NCBI GenBank assembly: GCA_014529385.2
Contig: CM043959.1
Span: 246,001 to 310,000 of the forward strand
Origin: Adiantum capillus-veneris
Taxonomy: Eukaryota; Streptophyta; Polypodiopsida; Polypodiales; Pteridaceae
Reading direction: 5' to 3'
Length of the DNA: 64,000 nt
Position 1 is the stretch's first letter; every line of letters starts with the position of its first letter. The notes under the pieces were generated by a model. The model ran no database searches. It was not told the DNA's origin and saw only the letters and a program-made list of their open reading frames with translations. The position numbers were made by a program, and so were the translations under genes. Shown piece after piece: positions 24,401 to 36,199 of the stretch.

Positions 24401-27400
24401 GCCTAGCATCTTGGAGACATGGTGCAGCTTGCTTCTGTCATGTTTCAATGGAGCCTATCTTGGACAAATGGTGAAGCATCCTTCTCTCCATGTTTCAATG
24501 GACCCTAGCTTGGACAAGTGGTGGACCTTTGTTTCTCTCTATGTTTCAATAGAGTTAGCTTGGACAAGTGGTGGACCTTGGAACCAAACCCATGTAAAAC
24601 CTATCATGGTCACTCCAAGTGGTAATAAAGAATAACCTTTAAGATGTAGCCTTATAGGTTGGACAAGTGGTGGACCTTAACACGCATATTCTTAATATAA
24701 TGACATAGAGTGGAAAAGTGGTGAATCTTGAGACCAAACCACTCAGGCTACTACCAATAATAGCTTGGACAAGTGTTGGACCTTGAATGTAAACCCCTCA
24801 TCTACGACATATCGTGGGTTTAATGTTTTTCGATGGAGCCTAGCATCTTGGAGACATGGTGCACCTTGCTTCTTCTCATGTTTCAATGGAGCCTACCTTG
24901 GACAAATGGTGGAGCATCCTTCTCTCCATGTTTCAATGAACCTAGCTTAGACAAGGGGTGGACCTTTGCTTCTCTCTATGTTTCAATAGAGTTAGCTTGG
25001 ACAAGTGGTGGACCTTGGAACCAAACCCCCATGTAAAACCTATCATGGTCACTCCAAGTAGTAAGAAAGAATAACCTTTAAGATGTAGCCTATAGGTTGG
25101 ACAAGTGGTGGACCTTAACACCCACATATTCTTAATAAAAGTGGTGAATCTTGAGACCAAACCACTCAGGCTACTAGCAATAATAGCTTGGACAAGTGGT
25201 GGACCTTGAATGTAAACCCCTCATCTACGAATATCGTGGGTTTAATGTATTTCGATGGAGCCTAGCATCTTGGAGACATGGTGCAGCTTGCTTCTCGTCA
25301 TGTTTCAATGGAGCCTATCTTGGACAAATGGTGGAGCATCCTTCTCTCCATGTTTCAATGGACTAGCTTGGACAAGTGGGGACTTTGTTTTCTCTCTATG
25401 TTTCAATAGAGTTAGCTTGGACAAGTGGTGGACCTTGAACCAAACCCCCATGTAAAACCTATCATGGTCACTCCAAGTGGTAATAAAGAATAACCTTTAA
25501 GATGTAGCCTTATAGGTTGGACAAGTGGTGGACCTTAACAGCGCATATTCTTAATATAATGACATAGAGTGGAAAAGTGGTGAATCTTGAGACCAACCAC
25601 TCAGGCTACTAGCAATAATAGCTTGGACAAGTGTTGGACCTTGAATGTAAACCCCTCATCTACGACATATCGTGGGTTTAATGTTTTTCGATGGAGCCTA
25701 GCATCTTGGAGACATGGTGCACCTTGCTTCTCCTCATGTTTCAATGGAGCCTACCTTGGACAAATGGTGGAGCATCCTTCTCTCCATGTTTCAATGGACC
25801 CTAGCTTAGACAAGGAGTGGACCTTTGCTTCTCTCTATGTTTCAATAGAGTTAGCTTGGACAAGTGGTGGACCTTGGAACCAAACCCCCATGTAAAACCT
25901 ATCATGGTCACTCCAAGTAGTAAGAAAGAATAACCTTTAAGATGTAGCCTTATAGGTTGGACAAGTGGTGGACCTTAAACCCACATATTCTTAATAAAAG
26001 TGGTGAATCTTGAGACCAAACCACTCAGGCTACTAGCAATAATAGCTTGGACAAGTGGTGGACCTTGAATGTAAAACCGCTCATCTACGAAATATCGTGG
26101 TTTAAAGTATTTCGATGGAGCCTAGCATCTTGGAGATATGGTGCCGCTTGCTTCGCGTCCATGTTCAATGACCTATCTTGGACAAATGGTGAAGCATCCT
26201 TCTCTCCATGTTTCAATGGACCCTAGCTTGGGACAAGTGTGAAACCTTTGTTTCTCTCTATGTTTCAATAGAGTTAGCTTGGACAAGTGGTGGACCTTGG
26301 AACCAAACCCCCATGTAAACCTATCATGGTCACTCCAAGTGTAATAAAGAATAACCTTATAGGATGTAGCCTTATAGGTTGGACAAGTGGTGGACCTTAA
26401 CACCCGCATATTCTTAATATAATGACATAGAGTGGAAAAGGGTGAATCTTGAGACCAAAACACTCAGGCTACTACCAATAATAGCTTGGACAAGTGTTGG
26501 ACCTTGAATGTAAACCCCCTCATCTACGACAATCATGGGTTTAATTTGGGTTTTTCGATGGAGCCTAGCATCTTGGATTCATGTGCACCTTGATTCTCCT
26601 CATGTTTCAATGGAGCCTACCTTGGACAAAGTGGAGCATCCTTCTCTCCCCATGTTTTACAATGGACCCTAAGCTTAGACAAGGGTGGACCTTGCTTCTC
26701 TCTATGTTTCAATAGAGTTAGCCTGGACAAGTGGTGGACCTTGGAACCAACCCCCATGTAAAACCTATCATGGTCACTCCAAGTAGTAAGAAAGAATAAC
26801 CTTTAAGATGTAGCCTTATAGGTTGGACAAGTGGTGGACCTTAACACCCACATATTCTTAATAAAAGTGGTGAATCTTGAGACCAAACCACTCACGCTAC
26901 TAGCAATAATAGCTAGGATAACCATTAAGATATAGTCTTTCAAGGGTGAGAAAGAATAACCATTAAGATATAGCTTATAGGTTGGACAAGTGGTGGACCT
27001 TACACCCAAATATTCTTAATATAATGATGAGAGTGGAAAAGTGGTGAATCTTGAGACCAAACCCTCATGCTACTAGCGATAATAGGTTGGACAAATGTTG
27101 ACCTTGAATGTAAACCCCCATCTACAATACGTGGTTTAAGGTATTTCGATGGAGCCTAGCATCTTGGAGACATGGTGCAGCTTGCTTCTCTTCATGTTTC
27201 AATGGAGCCTATCTTGGACAAATGGTGGAGCATCCTTCTCTCCATGTTTCAATGGACCCTAGCTTAGACAAGTGGTGGACCTTTGCTTCTCTCTATGTTT
27301 CAATAGAGTTAGCTTGGACAAGTGGTGGACCTTGGAACCAAACCCCCATGTAAAACCTATCATGGTCACTCCAAGTGGTCAGAAAGAATAACCTTTAAGA

Positions 27401-30400
27401 TATAGCCTTATAGGTTGGACAAGTGGTGGACCTTAACACCCAAATATTCTTAATATAATAACACAGAGTGAAAAAGTGGTGAATCTTGAGACCAAACCCT
27501 CATGCTACTAGCGTTAATAGTTGGACAATGGGACCTTGAATGTAAACCTTCCATGTTTCAATAGAGTTAGCTTCGACAAATGGTGGAGCATCCTTCTCTC
27601 CATGTTTCAATGGACCCTAGCTTGGACAAGTGGTGGACCTTTTGCTTCTCTCTATGTTTCAATAGAGTTAGCTTGGACAAGTGGTGGACCTTGGAACCAA
27701 ACCCCCATGTAAAACCTATCATGGTCACTTCCAAGTGGTAAGAAAGAATAACCTTTAAGATGTAGCTTATAGGTTGGACAAGTGGTGGACCTTAACACCT
27801 ATATCTTATATAATGACATAGAGTGGAAAAGTGGTGAATCTTGAGACCAAACCACTCAGGCTACTAGCAATAATAGCTTGGACAAGTGTGGACCTTGAAT
27901 GTAAACCCCTCATCTACAATATCGTGGGTTTAATGTATTTCGATGGAGCCTAGCATCTTGGAGACATGGTGCAACTTGCTTCTCGTCATGTTTCAATGGA
28001 GCCTATCTTGGACAAATGGTGGAGCATCCTTCTCTCCATGTTTCAATGGACCCTAGCTTGGACAAGTGGTGGACCTTTGCTTCTCTCTATGTTTCAATAG
28101 AGTTAGCTTGGACAAGTGGTGGACCTTGGAACCAAACCCCATGTAAAACCTATCATGGTCACTCCAAGTGGTAAGAAAGAATACCTTTAAGATGTAGCCT
28201 TATAGGTTGGACAAGTGGTGGACCTTAAACCTAGATCTTCATAATATAATGACATAGAGTGGAAAAGTGGTGAATCTTGAGACCAAACCACTCAGGCTAC
28301 TAGCAATAATAGCTTGGACAAGTGTGGACCTTGAATGTAAACCCCTCATCTAACAATATCGTGGGTTTAATGTATTTCGATGGAGCCTAGCATCTTGGAG
28401 ACATGGTGCAGCTTGCTTCCCTTCATGTTTCAATGGAGCCTATCTTGGACAAATGGTGGAGCATCCTTCTCTCCATGTTTCAATGGACCCTAGCTTGGAC
28501 AAGTGGTGGACCTTTGCTTCTCTCTATGTTTCAATAGAGTTAGCTTGGACAAGTGGTGGACCTTGGAACCAAACCCCCATGTAAAACCTATCATGGTCAC
28601 TCCAAGTGGTAAGAAAGAATAACCTTTAAGATAGCCTTATAGGTTGGACAAGTGGTGGACCTTAACACCCACATATTCTTAATATAATACATAGAGTGGA
28701 AAATGGTGAATCTTGAGACCAAACCACTCAGGCTACTAGAATAATAGCTTGGACAAGTGGTGGACCTTGAATGTAAACCCCCATCTACGAAATATCGTGG
28801 GTTTAATGTATTTCGATGGAGCCTAGCATCTTGGAGACATGGTGCAGCTTGCTTCTCGTCATGTTTCAATGGAGCCTATCTTGGACAAATGGTGGAGCAT
28901 CCTTCTCTCCATGTTTCAATGGACCCTAGCTTGGACAAGTGGTGGACCTTTGTTTCTCTCTATGTTTCAATAGAGTTAGCTTGGACAAGTGGTGGACCTT
29001 GAACCAAACCCCCATGTAAAACCTATCATGGTCACTCCAAGTGGTAAGAAAGAATAACCTTTAAGATGTAGCCTTATAGGTTGGACAAGTGGTGGACCTT
29101 AACACCCCATATTCTTAATATAATGACATAGAGTGAAAAAGTGGTGAATCTTGAGACCAAACCACTCATGCTACTAGCGTTAATAGCTTGGACAAGTGGT
29201 GGACCTTGAATGTAACCCCCATGTTTCAATAGAGTTAGCTTGGACAAATGGTGGAGCATCCTTCTCTCCATGTTTCAATGGACCCTAGCTTGGACAAGTG
29301 GTGGACCTTTGTTTCTCTCTATGTTTCAATAGAGTTAGCTTGGACAAGTGGTGGACCTTGGAACCAAACCCCCATGTAAAACCTATCATGGTCACTCCAA
29401 GTGGTGAGAAAGAATAACCTTTAAGATATAGCCTTATAGGTTGGACAAGTGGTGGACCTTAACACCCATATTCTTAATATAATGACATAGAGTGGAAAAG
29501 TGGTGAATCTTGAGACCAAACCACTCATGCTACTAGCGATAATAGCTTGGACAAGTGGTGGACCTTGAATGTAAACTCCCCATGTACAAAATATCGTGGG
29601 TTTAAGGTATTTCGATGGAGCTAGCATCTTGGAGACATGGTGCAGCTTGCTTCTCTTCATGTTTCAATGGAGCCTATCTTGGACAAATGGTGGAGCATCC
29701 TTCTCTCCATGTTTCAATGGACCCTAGCTTAGACAAGTGGTGGACCTTTGCTTCTCTCTATGTTTCAATAGAGTTAGCTTGGACAAGTGGTGGACCTTGG
29801 AACCAAACCCCCATGTAAAACCTATCATGGTCACTCCAAGTGGTAAGAAAGAATAACCTTTAAGATATAGCCTTATAGGTTGGACAAGTGGTGGACCTTA
29901 ACACCCAATATTCTTAATATAATGACATAGAGTGAAAAGTGGTGAATCTTGAGACCAAACCACTCATGCTACTAGTGATAATAGGTTGGACAAGTGGTGG
30001 ACCTTGAATGTAAACCCCCATGTACAAATTCATGGGTTTAAGATATTTCAATGGATCCTAGCATTTTGGAGACATGGTGCAGCTTGCTTCTCTTCATGTT
30101 TCAATAAACCTGGCTTGGACAAATGGTGGAGCATCCTTCTCTCCATGTTTCAATGGAGCCTAGCTTGGACAAGTGGTGGACCTTTGCTTCTCTCTATGTT
30201 TCAATAGAGTTAGCTTGGACAAGTGGTGGACCTTGGAACCAAACCCCTATGTAAAACCTATCATGGCATTCCAAGTGGTGGAATACCTTTAAGATATAGC
30301 CTTATAGGTTGGACAAGTGGTGGACCTTAAACCAAACCCCCATGTAAAACTATCATGGTCACTCCAAGTGGTGAGAAAGAATAACCCTTAAGATATAGCC

Positions 30401-33400
30401 TTATAGGTTGGACAAGTGGTGGACCTTAACACCCAAATATTCTTAATATAATGACATAGAGTGAAAAAGTGGTGAATCTTGAGACCAAACCACTCATGCT
30501 ACTAGAGTTAATAGGTTGGACAAGTGGTGGACCTTGAATGTAAACCCCATGTTTCAATAGAGTTATCTTCACAAATGGTGGAGCATCCTTCTCTCCATGT
30601 TTCAATGGAGCCTAGCTTGGACAAGTGGTGGACCTTTGCTTCTCTCTATGTTTCCAATAGAGTTAGCTTGGACAAGTGGTGGACCTTGGAACCAAACCCC
30701 ATGTAAAACATATCATGGTCATTCAAGTGGTGAGAAAGAATACCCTTTAAGATATAGCCTTATAGGTTGGACAAGTGGTCGACCTTAACACCTAGATCTT
30801 CTTAATATAATGACATAGAGTGGAAAAGTGGTGAATCTTGAGACCAAACCACTCATGCTACTAGGGATAATAGCTTGGACAAGTGGTGGACCTTGAATGT
30901 AAACCCCCATGTACAAAATATCGTGGGTTTAAGGTATTTCAATGGATCCTAGAATCTTGGAGACATGGTGCAGCTTGCTTCTCTTCATGTTTCAATGGAG
31001 CCTATCTTGGACAAATGGTGGAGCATCCTTCTCTCCATGTTTCAATGGAGCCTAGCTTGGACAAGTGGTGGACCTTTGCTTCTCTCTATGTTTCAATAGA
31101 GTTAGCTTGGACAAGTGGTGGGCCTTGGAACCAAACCCCCATGTAAAACCTATCATGGTCATTCCAAGTGGTGAGAAAGAATAAAGTTTAAGATATAGCC
31201 TTATAGGTTGGACAAGTGGTGGACCTTAGCACCCAGATCTTCTTAATATAATGACATAGAGTGGAAAAGTGGTGAATCTTGAGACCAAACCACTCATGCT
31301 ACTAGAGATAATAGGTTGGACAAGTGGTGGACCTTGAATGTAAACCCCCCATGTACAAAATATCATGGGTTTAAGGTATTTCAATGGAGCCTAGCATCTT
31401 GGAGACATGGTGTAGCTTGCTTCTCTTCATGTTTCAATGGAGCCTATCTTGGACAAATGGTGGAGCATCCTTCTCTCCATGTTTCAATGGAGCCTAGCTT
31501 GGACAAGTGGTGGACCTTTGATTCTCTCTATGTTTCAATAGAGTTAGCTTGGACAAGTGGTGGACCTTGGAACCTTATGTAAAACCCATGTCACAAGTGG
31601 TGTAATATTAGATATAGCCTTATAGGTTGGACAAGTGGTGGACCTTGAAACAAAACCCCCATGTAAAACCTATGCTGGTCACTCCAAGTGGTGAGAAAGA
31701 ATAACCCTTAAGATATAGCCTTATAGGTTGGACAAGTGGTGGACCTTAACACCCAAATATTCTTAATATAATGACATAGAGTGAAAAAGTGGTGAATCTT
31801 GAGACCAAACCACTCATGCTACTAGCGTTAATAGGTTGGACAAGTGGTGGACCTTGAATGTAAACCCCCCATGTTTCAATAGAGTTAGCTTCGACAAATG
31901 GTAGAGGATCCTTCTCTCCATGTTTCAATGGAGCCTAGCTTGGACAAGTGGTGGACCTTTGTTTCTCTCTATGTTTCAATAGAGTTAGCTTGGACAAGTG
32001 GTGGACCTTGGAGCCAAACCCCCATGTAAAACATATCATGGACATTTCAAGTGGTGAGAAAGAATACCCTTTAAGATATACCCTTATAGGTTGGACAAGT
32101 GGTCGACCTTAACACCCAGATCTTCTTAACGTAATGACATAGAGTGGAAAAGTGGTGAATCTTGAGACCAAACCACTCATGCTACTAGAGATAATAGGTT
32201 GGACAAGTGGTGGACCTTGAATGTAAACTCCCCATGTACAAAATATCATGGGTTTAAGGTATTTCAATGGATCTTAGCATCTTGGAGACATGGTGCAGCT
32301 TGCTTCTCTTCATGTTTCAATGGAGCCTATCTTGGACAAATGGTGGAGCATCCTTCTCTCCATGTTTCAATGGACCCTAGCTTAGACAAGTGGTGGACCT
32401 TTGCTTCTCTCTATGTTTCAATAGAGTTAGCTTGGACAAGTGGTGGAACTTGGAACCAAACCCCCATGTAAAACCTATCATGGTCATTCCAAGTGGTGAG
32501 AAAGAATACCCTTTAAGATATAGCCTTATAGGTTGGACAAGTGGTGGACCTTAACACCCAGATCTTCTTAATATAATGACATAGAGTAGAAAAGTGGTGA
32601 ATCTTGACATCAAACCACTCATGCTACTAGTGATAATAGGTTGGACAAGTGGTGGACCTTGAATGTAAACCCCCATGTACGAAATATCATGGGTTTAAGA
32701 TATTTCAATGGAGCCTAGCATTTTGGAGACATGGTGCAGCTTGCTTCTCTTCATGTTTCAATCAAACCTGGCTTGGACAAATGGTGGAGCATCCTTCTCT
32801 CCATGTTTCAATGGAGCCTAGCTTGGACAAGTGGTGGACCTTTGATTCTCTCTATGTTTCAATAGAGTTAGCTTGGACAAGTGGTGGACCTTGGAACCAT
32901 ACCCCTATGTAAAACCCATCATGTGCATTCCAAGTGGTGGTAAATAATACCATTTAAGATATAGCCTTATAGGTTGGACAAGTGGTGGACCTTAACACCC
33001 AGATCTTCTTAATATAATGACATAGAGTGGAAAAGTGGTGAATCTTGAGACCAAACCACTCATGCTACTAGGGATAATAGGTTGGACAAGTGGTGGACCT
33101 TGAATTTAAACCCCACATATACAAAATATCATGGGTTTAAGGTATTTCAATGGAGCCTAGCATCTCAAAGACATGGTGCATCTTGCTTCTCTTCATGTTT
33201 CAATGGAGCCTATTTTGGACAAATGGTGGAGCATCCTTCTCTCCATGTTTCAATGGACCCTAGATTGGACAAGTGGTGGACCTTTGCTTCTCTCTATGTT
33301 TCAATATAGTTAGCCTATATTAGACAATTAGTAGACCTCCAATCTCTCCATGTTGTCTAGAGCTAAGCTTGGACAAGTGGTGGACCTTACTTCTCCCTTC

Positions 33401-33445
33401 CCTTAGTTTACTAGCTTAAATGATCACTATGTATACTTGCTTAGA
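21421..33445 (+). repeat. 12-kb satellite array, direct orientation (61-bp units in 430-bp higher-order repeats)
   Basis: The core TTGGACAAGTGGTGGACCTT recurs every 60 or so bases. Seven variants follow one another in fixed order. Their next words are GGAACC, TTAACACC, GAGACC (diverged core GGAAAAGTGGTGAATC), GAATGTAAACC, an ATCTTGGAGACATGGTGC variant, a GGACAAATGGTGGAGCATCC variant, and CTTTG(C/T)TTCTCTC. The block then repeats at about 430 bp, giving roughly 27-28 blocks. Short open frames across it are products of the period and are not genes. The array ends at a recognisable edge (about 33330-33460), 100 bp before the first host-like exon. Confidence 0.97.
23400..26930 (+). repeat. Dimeric (about 860-bp) higher-order zone within the array
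   Basis: Here two block types alternate almost strictly. One has the long TTAATATAATGACATAGAG spacer, GTGTTGGACC, TTTTTCGATGG and AGACAAGGGGTGGACC. The other has the short TTAATAAAAG spacer, GTGGTGGACC, TATTTCGATGG and GGACAAGTGGTGGACC. Spacing between equivalent words alternates near 420 and 438 bp. Outside this zone (from about 27 kb) the blocks are not paired. Confidence 0.85.
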
Positions 33446-33460
33446 TCTAGCTTGAACAAG
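33330..33460 (+). repeat. Satellite array edge sequence, copy 1
   Basis: The last units of the array change into a distinct edge containing ATGTTGTCTAGAGC, a final core, CTTCCCTTAGTTTACTAG and GCTTAGATCTAGCTTG. The reverse complement of this edge recurs at 42120-42245 and again at 48000-48130, where the inverted arrays begin. Confidence 0.85.
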
Positions 33461-33546
33461 TGGTGGAACTTGTATTCACACAAACTTAATCCATTACAAA
33501 AAAGTATATGTTAAAATAACATTTGGTTTTTTTTGTTTCAGGAAAG

Positions 33547-36199
33547 ATGGCTCCAAAAAAACAGGTTGCAAGGGTTGCTGTCTCAGTTGACTATACTTGC
33601 AATGATCTTAGGAAATGGTATTTGGACATACATGGTATAGAGGGTGCACAATTTCATAAGGTGCATCTATTTATTGCCAAAAAGGAGAATGACAGCTTGT
33701 TTGAAGATGTTGGACAAGTTGTGGAAGCATCTGTCTCTGTAGTTGATAGTCATCCAGAGGTGGAATGCATTGACATTCTAGTTCCAATGAATCTAGAATT
33801 TCAACTATCTCCAGGAGCATATGCATTGGAGCGCATGTCTAGAAACAAAGAAGAGACAATGTTTTCTCGAGGATGGAAGTTTGCAGAATCAAATCCAAAT
33901 ATCACAGCAGATCAACTTCAAAGCTCCATCATTGCCACACTACAACGAAAAAAGGTGAAAGCTTCACGACCACCATCCACAAAGAAGCAAGCAAAAGTGC
34001 AGAAAGTAGAAGCTAAGCGAACTAGTTCCATTTTGGATGTAGACAAGGCATCTTTGGCATCCTCATCAACAGAGGGTTCAATGTCAAAGATGAGAATTGT
34101 GGATCCAGATGTTTTAGAAGCTGAGGCCATGAAAGGACAAGAAAAAGATACAGGTGGAATGAATAAGTACATAAATTATTTTCCTTTCCAATATAGGGAA
34201 TTTGATATCCCTATTCAAAATTGTTGGCTTGCTCCTGATCACTATAATGCACGTATTATGGATAAAAAACACGCTGAAAGTGTGTTATTTGGATTTTCAC
34301 GGAGTACGACCAAGCCTGCAGCATGTGCATATTTGATGCCTGTTCGAAATGCAAAATCAAAGAAGGGGACTCCTTTGGCAGTAGAAGAGGTAGAGGAGCA
34401 AAAAATTAAAGATTATCATTATTGGATTCTTGATGGGCAGCATTCAATCTATGCTGCAAAAGTTTTGCTTCACAATGAACAAAACAACAAAGAGATCTTT
34501 GAAAGACTGATTAGCGTGTATAAATTTAGAAAGGCTCGCATTGTTGTGAATGCTCCTCCATTTGTTGCAACTGCTATATCTGCCATTGCAAATGAGGAGG
34601 CTCAGGCATTGTATGTCAAGCAACCTTACAGCCAAATATTGAGACATTTACGGAGTCAATGGATCTTCTCAGGACGACCACCAAAGGCAGCAAGTGGAAT
34701 TGCAGAGGGACATGCATCTCGTGCCGGATGGGATGTAAGTTATTTTCTTTGTCTTTTTGATAGTGTTTAATTAACAAATCTTGCTCAATAGTTTAATTAT
34801 TTCTCTATTTCTTTTTAGGCTTTTCTTCGATTGGCAAGAATGAGTGCAGCAGCAAGTTGGATTGCTAAACAGGCACACATGGTCACCTACTCTGATTTAG
34901 TTTATGATTGCTGGATAGAAATCATTGAAAATCTAGAAGAGGAGAATAAGAAACCCCCAACAACTGTATTTAGATACCTTTGTGGCCTTGAGGAATCAGA
35001 GGTAAAGACTATTCAAGAAGAGATTAGAGATGAGAAGATTTTACTGTCAAAGAGTGCAAAGGATGGTGATGCAACTGACATGTATGATCGAATCAAGCAG
35101 TTGAAGCAAGACAAATTGATTCAAGATGCACTTCTTGAAGGCTTCAACAATTTGAATGAGTCTTCACCATGTAAAGACTGGGAGGAGGTGGTCAAAATGT
35201 ATAACATCAATGATGTTGTTTATAAAACAATTTTAATGCTATGCGAGGAATGGATCAGATCTAGTTTGACGCGTGGAACAAAGAAAATGGCTTTTCCAGA
35301 TGGAGCAATAAAATACATGCAATGGGCAATTCACCTTCAAAAGGAGAAAACTGAGCCTAGAGATTTGCCATGGTCAATCTATGTGGTGAGCCTACAAATG
35401 GAAGGCAATCTCTACTTGATGCGCCACTTCAATAATAAAGTGCCTATTGGCTTATGTGTTTTAGATATGACAAAAAACGTTGGAGGCAATTTGAAGTGGA
35501 GTGAGGAGACATTTAACAATGCTTTGGATGGGATCTTGGCTATTGCTGGAGGGTCAACAGATCCTGGATTTGTCTTTCTTGCATTTGTGGATTTCACTAA
35601 CTTCACAAAATTGCAATGTGCCTTTCACGCCATGGGAGATAATCTGAGCTACCATTGTTGTGGTGCATTGCATCACTTTCCATCAGCTCCTTGCAAAGGA
35701 GCAATTCAATTCCTAACAGTTATTGCCTTCTTGGGACAAGGCAATGCATTTGAAGACCTGAGAAGAAGATCAGAGGAACATCCCATGCCAATTGATTGTT
35801 CTCTTCTTCAAGTAGCAGATAACGATATGTCAGATTTGCAATATTTGGAGGCCAAAAAAAGAGCTTTGGTCAAGCACTACATTCGTACATATTGTTTTGA
35901 AGACCGCAAGCTTGTTGATGTTTTTGGTGATGGCTCCTTGGTTGCACAAGAAGGAATACAACAGAAAAAAGAAGTCATCTGCTTAATTGATAGTGTGGAG
36001 GAGGCAAAAAGCATGGAGACCATGCTGCTAGACTTTGTTAAGTCTCATGAAGATATAGAAAAATGGGCTGGACTTCAACAATCCACTTCGCAATCAGGCG
36101 ACATTGTGCCTGTTACAGAGGAGTGCTCTCCACAAAGAGAAGAAGAACAACAACAACACCATCCTCTGTCAATGGAGGACTTTTTGGAAATGGAGACAC
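33547..36199 (+). CDS. DGQH (ParB/DndB-like) protein with methyltransferase-like segment: shared N-terminal exons
   Basis: Exon A spans 33547-34734 (396 codons) and exon B 34819-36199 (460 codons plus one base). They are joined in phase 0 across an 84-bp intron (GTAAGT...TTTTTAG). The start is the first ATG after a TTTTTTGTTTCAG acceptor at 33541, so a 5' UTR exon upstream is likely. Residues 1-140 match nothing I recognise, and a Lys-rich linker follows. Residues 275-330 resemble the ParB/Srx/DndB fold, with W-I-L-D-G-Q-H-S-I-Y-A-A-K (D296-H299). Residues 755-800 (L-V-D-V-F-G-D-G-S-L then I-C-L-I-D-S) look like motif I of an adenine/cytosine-N4 DNA methylase. A catalytic D/N-P-P-Y/W is not seen; V-D-F at 653-655 is the nearest thing. 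ParB-methylase fusions are known in phages and bacteria. The frame would also close at TGA 36208 if the donor at 36200 is not used. The protein is likely nuclear or DNA-related, by inference only. Confidence 0.75.
34735..34818 (+). other. Intron (84 bp) between the two shared exons
   Basis: GTAAGT at the donor and a T-rich tract ending TTTTTAG at the acceptor. Splicing joins codon GAT to GCT without changing frame, and the protein similarity of both sides is continuous. Confidence 0.8.

Noticed and set aside
21421-33330. Dozens of open frames of 60-100 residues with repeated W-T-S-G-G-P and L-D-K-W-W-T peptides
   Set aside because: They follow the satellite period, occur in several frames, are broken by single-base indels between blocks and have no start context. 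They are by-products of the repeat, not a protein family.
33918-34172. Minus-strand open frame within the DGQH exon
   Set aside because: It overlaps a longer, spliced and motif-bearing plus-strand frame and has no domain.
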